A stretch of 64,000 bases of DNA from Paenibacillus lautus NBRC 15380 (GTDB lineage Bacteria > Bacillota > Bacilli > Paenibacillales > Paenibacillaceae). The position numbers were made by a program, and so were the translations under genes. This document shows positions 59,241 through 64,000 of this stretch, in pieces. The notes beneath the pieces are model-generated. The model did not search any database. It saw only the letters and a program-made list of their open reading frames with translations, and had not been told where the DNA came from. How positions within the stretch are numbered: the stretch's first letter is position 1; each line of letters opens with the position of its first letter. The stretch covers positions 1 to 64,000 of the forward strand of contig NZ_BIMF01000006.1 of assembly GCF_004000945.1 (NCBI RefSeq), written 5' to 3'.

Positions 59241-59338
59241 GTTCAATCTCTCCTTTGGATTATGTTTTATTGTGAGCAGCCCTTCTAGAAGCATGCCCGG
59301 AATAAGTTTTGAACTGGTTGTGCTCGTTTCTTGATGTT

Positions 59339-59368
59339 AGTATACCCCCCTACCCTATATTTAGTCAA
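59339..59368 (-). promoter_or_regulatory. copZA promoter with CsoR operator
   Basis: On the minus strand TTGACT (59363-59368), an 18-bp spacer and TATACT (59339-59344) form the promoter. The spacer and -10 hold TATAGGGTAGGGGGGTATA (59341-59359), which shares 17 of 19 bases with the element in the csoR promoter. Confidence 0.75.
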
Positions 59369-59444
59369 TGGATTTTCTCACTTTTTCTGAAAAAATGTTC
59401 CCCGCTATGCTTTAACCGCTTAACCGTGCGGTATTCTTCACCTT

Positions 59445-59480
59445 GAATAAACACCAACTGCCACCTTTAGAAGGTGGCAG
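59445..59480 (-). terminator. Terminator of csoR
   Basis: CTGCCACCTT TAG AAGGTGGCAG (59458-59480) is followed on the minus strand by a T-rich stretch (TTGGTGTTTATTC). Confidence 0.65.
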
Positions 59481-59528
59481 CTCCATGGACACTCATCATA
59501 ACCAGACCGTCTCCAGCCAGGAATTCCA

Positions 59529-59852
59529 TTATTTCATTAACTTGTTCATGGTTGTTAACAGCTCGGTAATAACATCGTCGTCACCTTCCTGCAGGCGTTC
59601 CACCACACAGCTCTTCATATGATGCTCAAGCAGCAATTTGCTGACGCCGTTCAAGGCCGACTGGATCGAGGAGATCTGGTTTAATACATCATCACAGTAC
59701 GTATCCTTCTCAATTAAGCCCTTTACACCGCGAATCTGTCCTTCAATCCGGTTCAACCGGCTGACGAGATTGCTTTTCGTTTTGTCGGAATGATGGCTCT
59801 TCCGTTCACTGGTTACCGCGCATGCGTCATGTACATGGTTCTCGATTGTCAT
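59529..59852 (-). CDS. csoR: Copper-sensing repressor CsoR
   Basis: A 107-residue all-helical repressor that releases DNA on binding Cu(I). SRLNRIEGQIRGVKGLIEKD is the family start, and the Cys-His-Cys copper site is seen as TYCDDVLNQ, then EHHMKSCVVE. AAGGGGGG lies 7 bases before ATG 59852; ATG 59858 is closer than usual to that box. It should control its own gene and the downstream copZ-copA operon through matching operators in both promoters. Confidence 0.93.
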   Translation of the reverse strand: MTIENHVHDACAVTSERKSHHSDKTKSNLVSRLNRIEGQIRGVKGLIEKDTYCDDVLNQISSIQSALNGVSKLLLEHHMKSCVVERLQEGDDDVITELLTTMNKLMK

Positions 59853-59903
59853 ACCCATTCCCCCCTTGATCACGTTACTTCATCTTATTCTAACCCTATT
59901 TCC

Positions 59904-59933
59904 ATTATATCATATAGCCCCCCACCCTATAAA
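59904..59933 (-). promoter_or_regulatory. csoR promoter with CsoR operator
   Basis: On the minus strand TTTATA (59928-59933), an 18-bp spacer and TATAAT (59904-59909). TATAGGGTGGGGGGCTATA (59913-59931) matches the copZA element at 17 of 19 bases and fills the spacer. Confidence 0.7.
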
Positions 59934-59935
59934 GC

Positions 59936-60117
59936 CCAGCTTATGGAATGAAGATTGGATTCCGAATGATCATTACTTTGTGATGGATGATAACTGGTGG
60001 CGAGGTGTTGACAGTCGGCACTTCGGCCCGCTTGCTGCTGATCGGATTGAAGGCAAGGTTGTCGGTGTGACGGAAGATTATCGCCAAGTCCTGAATCATT
60101 TGCCGGAGGACGCGTAA
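59936..60117 (+). pseudogene. C-terminal remnant of signal peptidase I
   Basis: The reading frame LWNEDWIPNDHYFVMDDNWW, then GVDSRHFGPLAADRIEGKVV, matches the C-terminal part of type I signal peptidases (HYFVLGDNR..SxDSR.FGPI...I.GK). The catalytic Ser and Lys segments and the membrane anchor are missing. Upstream sequence is the csoR promoter, so the fragment has no start or promoter of its own. It overlaps the 3' end of the lipoprotein gene on the other strand by 22 bases. It is probably the relic of a rearrangement. Confidence 0.75.
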
Positions 60118-60641
60118 TAACTATCAAGAAACAGAAAGGTGTCCGCTTGCCCTTTATGGAACATGGATGAAAAAATAAAAATATTCCGCGCCTCTTCTTC
60201 TGTTTCGGGCGAATTTTTCTCCAGGAACTTTCCTTTTTTATAGTCATAGAAGTAATCCAGGATGTCATCGGACTGTGATGGCTCATATTGCTCCCCATAT
60301 CGTTTCTTGATCTCGCCAATTTGCATTCCTATTTCAGCACCGCGCGTTGTTTGATAATGACCTTTCGATTCTTCCTCCATCCTGATCGCAACAATGGCAT
60401 CATCTCTGTAGAACACCGCGATCCCGAAATCGTAGTCAAATACACCCCTGGCATGCTCTTGTCCCGTGCCAAGCACTTTTTCAGCATCCGCACGATTCAT
60501 GCCGTAGTGTACCTTTTGGCCATTATCTATGCGCACGATCCCCATGTCTTCTTTGGAAAACTTCTCCGTTGGCTCACCGCCGCCGCTACAGCCTCCTAAG
60601 ACCAGGATCAATACTATCAACAAGCAGAAGTATCTAACCAT
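60096..60641 (-). CDS. Putative lipoprotein of unknown function
   Basis: A 181-residue protein with a lipoprotein signal MVRYFCLLIVLILVLGGCSG (lipidated Cys18). The mature part is hydrophilic with NGQKVHYGMNRADAEKVLGT and IGMQIGEIKKRYGEQYEPSQ, a pattern like small beta-rich SmpA/BamE-type or PepSY-adjacent surface proteins. No family is confidently recognised. GAGGAGG lies 5 bases before ATG 60641. It is monocistronic. Confidence 0.8.
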   Translation of the reverse strand: MVRYFCLLIVLILVLGGCSGGGEPTEKFSKEDMGIVRIDNGQKVHYGMNRADAEKVLGTGQEHARGVFDYDFGIAVFYRDDAIVAIRMEEESKGHYQTTRGAEIGMQIGEIKKRYGEQYEPSQSDDILDYFYDYKKGKFLEKNSPETEEEARNIFIFSSMFHKGQADTFLFLDSYYASSGK

Positions 60642-60773
60642 GTAATCCTCCTCTAGAGTTTTTTTCAAGATTTTACCATATAATGCTTTACAAAGGGCAC
60701 TATTTCTACCTGGGCGTGCATCAAAAGTACATGCTCACAAAAAGATTCGGCTTTCGAAAAGTATCCAGCCATG

Positions 60774-60815
60774 AAAAAAGGATGCCCATCAGATCCAACA
60801 TCTGATGGGGCATCC
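60774..60815 (-). terminator. Terminator of GH67 gene
   Basis: GGATGCCCATCAGAT pairs with ATCTGATGGGGCATCC around a 5-base loop and is followed by TTTTTTC on the minus strand. Confidence 0.88.
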
Positions 60816-60846
60816 CCTAATTTCCACGTCCAGTTATAAAATGAAC

Positions 60847-62943
60847 TTAGTACATCGTCCGCCCCTGCTCATCCGGCACGCCCGATTTACGGAAGAAATA
60901 CGTGTTGATCACGTCCCGCCAGTGCTTCGCATGCTCCGCCTGATCGGCCAGCCGCTCGGTTACTTGAATGAAACGCACCGGATCGACTTTATCCTCTAGC
61001 GAGGTCCATGCGTCGAGCAGTCCAGCCGCTGCTTGCGCCCCGGCAAAATGTGAGTCATAAATATGCTGAATCACCGTTTTACCGGATTTCAACACATGGG
61101 AATACGGCACATGATGGAAGAACAGCAGCAGCTCGTCAGGACAATCCGCCAGCGAATCATATCGGGCCCTATTCGGCTCGAAATACTGTGCGGTATAACC
61201 CGTGCCTGTCGCCACCGTGCGATCGACGCCCATCCCGTCCCGATCGGCAAAATGGTACGTACCCCACCTTGAATATTCATAGCCGTCCACATCCGGGCCA
61301 TAATGCGTATGCGGCGTAATCATCCAGCCCACCCCGAGCGGGGAAGTGTAGCTTTCATAGATCGGCCACGATTGCATCAGCATATCGCATACCGTGTCGA
61401 CCACCGGTTCGTCATTGCCGAAGGTTAGCCTCGTCCATTCTTCCGCGATCCCCTCGGAGGACAATTCCGGATCCCAGATCAGGCGTCCGAAGCCATACAG
61501 ATTCGCCTGCGCCAAGGTGTGACCCGTCCAGTTCTCATCATTTCCGATGTTGGAAACGGCGGCGATACCGCTGAATGTCATGCCGTGCAGCGAGCCGTCC
61601 ACGATCTTCTTAATCTCGGAGCCCGGTCCGTTCGCATAGGTATCGAAATCCAGCACCTCTTTCCACTGCGGTACCAAATAGCATACGTGACGCTGCTGCC
61701 CCGTATATTCCTGCGCGATCTGGAACTCCAGCACCTGATTGGTCTCTTTCATGCTGCCGAACAGCGGTGATACCGGCTCCCGTACCTGAAAGTCCATCGG
61801 TCCGTTCTTGATCTGCAGCAGTACATTGTCCTTAAACCGTCCATCCAGCGGGGTAAAATGATCATAGGCCGCACGCGCTCGGTCCGTGCTGCGGTCGCGC
61901 CAATCCTGCATGCAGTTGTAGACGAAGCAGCGCCAGATGACAAGCCCGCCATGAGGCTCCAGCGCCTCGGCCAGCATATTGGCACCATCGGCATGGTCCC
62001 TGCCATAGGCAAACGGGCCCGGTCGATGCTCCGAATCCGCCTTCACCAGGAAGCCGCCGAAGTCCGGGATATGATCGTAAATCTCATTCGCCGTGTCCTT
62101 CCACCACTGCCGAACCTCTTCGTTCAGCGGGTCGGAGGTGGACACGCCGCCGATATGCAGCGGAGCCGCAAAGTTAATGCTCAAGTACAATGTCATGCCA
62201 TATTCCCGGAAGATATCCGCGATCTTCGCAATCGTCGGCAAATATTCCGCAGTAATGAATTTCGTCTCGATCTCGTGCACATTGACGTTATTAATGGAGA
62301 TGGCATTCATGCCCACGGAAGCCAACAGGCGGGCGTAGTCTCTTACCCGATCCAGATTTTCGGTAAACCGTCCGTTTTCGTAAAAAATCGAGCTGCCCGA
62401 GTACCCGCGTTCCACCGAGCCGTCGGCATTGTCCCATTGATTGATCATCCGCAGTCCGTTCACTGGCTGCTCGGTCACGTTCAGTCCGGTTAACGGTTGG
62501 TGGGAGGCCAGCAATCTCAATAAATGAAACACCCCATATAATATGCCTTTACCGGATCCACCGGTCAGTACCAGCTTCTCCTGCTGCCCTTGGCCTAAAG
62601 CTAAATGCTCCAGCTGAAAGCCTTCTGCGCCTAGCCGGGCTTCCTCCATCCGGCCCTTATCCCCGCCTGAGCCGACCCCATCCATTTCTCCCATGTCTGC
62701 TTCAGCTGCCGCAAGAATGCGTACCTCGAGATAAGATGAAGCCGGGGCCTCGGCCGTGATGACCGGTACGATACCGAGCATGGATTGGCACGCCCTCTTC
62801 AGCTCCTCCATGGCGGCGTTAGCAACCCGCGACTGCTGCAGGTCCGACACAATCGTGCCGAGCAGCCTGCCGTATCCGGCGGCAAGCTTGCGATCCTTCA
62901 CGGGCGCATACTGCAGCCACGCTTTATATAAAGTGCTGTTCAA
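60847..62943 (-). CDS. Alpha-glucuronidase, GH67
   Basis: A 698-residue GH67 enzyme that removes (methyl)glucuronic acid from the ends of xylo-oligosaccharides inside the cell. Seen: the [20 protein letters not shown] start of the barrel, [27 protein letters not shown] followed by [13 protein letters not shown], and [20 protein letters not shown]. The best start is TTG 62943, 8 bases after GAAGGAGG; an in-frame TTG at 62967 lies before that box. No signal peptide. It follows a GH10 xylanase gene on the same strand, as in glucuronoxylan operons, where imported aldouronates are degraded. Confidence 0.93.
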   Translation of the reverse strand: MNSTLYKAWLQYAPVKDRKLAAGYGRLLGTIVSDLQQSRVANAAMEELKRACQSMLGIVPVITAEAPASSYLEVRILAAAEADMGEMDGVGSGGDKGRMEEARLGAEGFQLEHLALGQGQQEKLVLTGGSGKGILYGVFHLLRLLASHQPLTGLNVTEQPVNGLRMINQWDNADGSVERGYSGSSIFYENGRFTENLDRVRDYARLLASVGMNAISINNVNVHEIETKFITAEYLPTIAKIADIFREYGMTLYLSINFAAPLHIGGVSTSDPLNEEVRQWWKDTANEIYDHIPDFGGFLVKADSEHRPGPFAYGRDHADGANMLAEALEPHGGLVIWRCFVYNCMQDWRDRSTDRARAAYDHFTPLDGRFKDNVLLQIKNGPMDFQVREPVSPLFGSMKETNQVLEFQIAQEYTGQQRHVCYLVPQWKEVLDFDTYANGPGSEIKKIVDGSLHGMTFSGIAAVSNIGNDENWTGHTLAQANLYGFGRLIWDPELSSEGIAEEWTRLTFGNDEPVVDTVCDMLMQSWPIYESYTSPLGVGWMITPHTHYGPDVDGYEYSRWGTYHFADRDGMGVDRTVATGTGYTAQYFEPNRARYDSLADCPDELLLFFHHVPYSHVLKSGKTVIQHIYDSHFAGAQAAAGLLDAWTSLEDKVDPVRFIQVTERLADQAEHAKHWRDVINTYFFRKSGVPDEQGRTMY

Positions 62944-63140
62944 TGTCAGTTCCTCCTTCTTTGGCAAAAAGCCAGTGCCATCTCTTCGGATTGCCGTTGT
63001 CTTAAACTCCTGCTTCCCATCAGAGCCAAAATACAGATGCCGGCCACAAGGACCGGCAACATGACAAGCTGATGGCAGCCTTAACCGCTTATATTGCTTC
63101 GTATTTGATTAGGATGAATGCTGATCCGCGCCATAACGGA

Positions 63141-64000
63141 TTACACCTTGGCTGTAATCTCCACCAACCGGTGAAACGCCGGTTTCGGCTGATGCCGCTC
63201 ATCGAACAGGAAGGGCCAATTCTTCCGCCCCCGTACCGGGAAATCGTCCAGCCAAGTGTAATCGTCGGCTGCGCCCCAGAAGGTAACGGACGTAATATGA
63301 TCCCGGTACTCCTTCAGAATGCCGAACATCGCCTCATACCGCTTAGCTTGAGCCTCCAGAAGTTCTTCCGGCGCTTCGGTCAGATCCTTCCGCTTGTCGT
63401 CAAACCGGAACATCGACACATCGAGCTCCGTAAGCTGGAGCTGTAGGCCGAGCGACGCGTACTTCTCGATCGCCGCCCGGATATCGTCAAGACCCGGGTC
63501 GTACAGATTCCAGTGCGCCTGCAAGCCTACGCCATGGATCGGCGTTCCTTGATCCAGCAGCGACTTGACCAGCGTATGGATTTTGTCCCGCTTGTTCGGA
63601 TGGGACTCATTGTAATCGTTATAGAACAAGAGGGCCGACGGATCGGCTTCATGAGCATACTCGAATGCCTTGGAGATAAAATCGGGACCCGCAATGTCCA
63701 GCCATTTGGACGGACGAAGAAGTTCGGCACCTTCATCGGAGATTACCTCGTTCACGACGTCCCAGGCGTAAATACCGTCCTTGTATCGCTTCACGACCGT
63801 GTCGGTATGCGACTTCAGCCGTGCGTACAGCGTGGCTTTATCTACCAGGCTCCCGTTCTTGTCCTCAAACAGCCAGTCGGTCGTTTGGTTATGCCATACC
63901 AGCGTATGGCCGCGCATCTTCATGCCATGCTTGCGGGCGAAGGCGGCAAGTCGGTCCGCGTCCTCGAACGTATACGTATCCTCCGCCGGATGCACGCTGA
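63141..64000 (-). CDS. Endo-1,4-beta-xylanase, GH10 (5' end outside window)
   Basis: The C-terminal 286 or so residues of a GH10 xylanase. The region begins inside VHPAEDTYTFEDADRLAAF; MRGHTLVWHNQTTDWLF follows, the acid/base Glu lies in YAWDVVNEVI, the nucleophile Glu in LQLTELDVSMF, and FWGAADDYTWL comes near the end. All catalytic motifs are present. The N-terminus lies beyond base 64000, so secretion cannot be judged; the module ends right after the barrel, as in intracellular xylanases of aldouronate operons. The gap to GH67 (62944-63140) holds a TGCCGG/CCGGCA hairpin but no gene. Confidence 0.92.
   Translation of the reverse strand, partial: SVHPAEDTYTFEDADRLAAFARKHGMKMRGHTLVWHNQTTDWLFEDKNGSLVDKATLYARLKSHTDTVVKRYKDGIYAWDVVNEVISDEGAELLRPSKWLDIAGPDFISKAFEYAHEADPSALLFYNDYNESHPNKRDKIHTLVKSLLDQGTPIHGVGLQAHWNLYDPGLDDIRAAIEKYASLGLQLQLTELDVSMFRFDDKRKDLTEAPEELLEAQAKRYEAMFGILKEYRDHITSVTFWGAADDYTWLDDFPVRGRKNWPFLFDERHQPKPAFHRLVEITAKV

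Overview
The window reads as chromosome of a Paenibacillus-like, spore-former-type Gram-positive (Bacillota). The evidence is strong AGGAGG ribosome sites with frequent GTG/TTG starts, a T-box leader, cre-like catabolite sites, a membrane AraC regulator of the YesS type beside LplB/YtcP-family sugar permeases, and a high density of glycoside hydrolases. No rRNA, tRNA, CRISPR array, complete insertion sequence or prophage was seen.

Layout. 0-6 kb: cysteine synthase, an LipL-type octanoyltransferase, and a PhoX phosphatase with its own TatA-TatC translocase. 6.5-22 kb: a large glycan locus. A membrane AraC sensor-regulator faces a minus-strand operon of two sugar permeases, a lipoprotein binding protein, two GH29 fucosidases, a CBM9-like protein, a transglutaminase-fold/thioredoxin-fold protein and a GH18 enzyme; a second GH18 gene is divergent. 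All the enzymes lack export signals, so the pathway looks intracellular, and a perfect cre lies upstream of the permeases. 22-29 kb: DUF378 protein, LysR-YeiH pair, cytosolic alpha-amylase, an orphan pair of oligopeptide-type permeases, glutathione peroxidase. 29.5-36 kb: GH127 arabinofuranosidase with divergent AraC regulator, an ArsR-AHSA1-VOC operon that appears to start with a leaderless mRNA, a HAD phosphatase and a methyltransferase. 36-44 kb: glycerate kinase, two sodium:solute symporters and DUF485, next to a LytS/LytT two-component system with a 9-12-9 direct repeat placed as an activator site. 44-49 kb: split ThrE-type exporter, aldo/keto reductase, a PadR repressor, and a divergent seryl-tRNA synthetase behind a PadR-like operator and a T-box. 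49-56.5 kb: surface phosphodiester glycosidase, LLM oxidoreductase, MarR plus two SDR enzymes, an orphan siroheme-reductase-like protein. 56.5-60 kb: CsoR-CopZ-CopA copper system with two matching operators, and a signal peptidase remnant. 60-64 kb: lipoprotein, GH67 glucuronidase and the 3' part of a GH10 xylanase.

Most notable: (1) the intracellular GH29/GH18/PNGase-like glycan locus; (2) serS under apparent dual PadR and T-box control; (3) a family of ~110-bp tandem-dimer repeats with a covarying hairpin in three intergenic regions; (4) the LytT-type repeat and cre at the symporter promoter; (5) a leaderless ArsR operon with two identical-architecture operators. Start sites were moved from the longest ORF wherever a ribosome site clearly favoured an internal codon.
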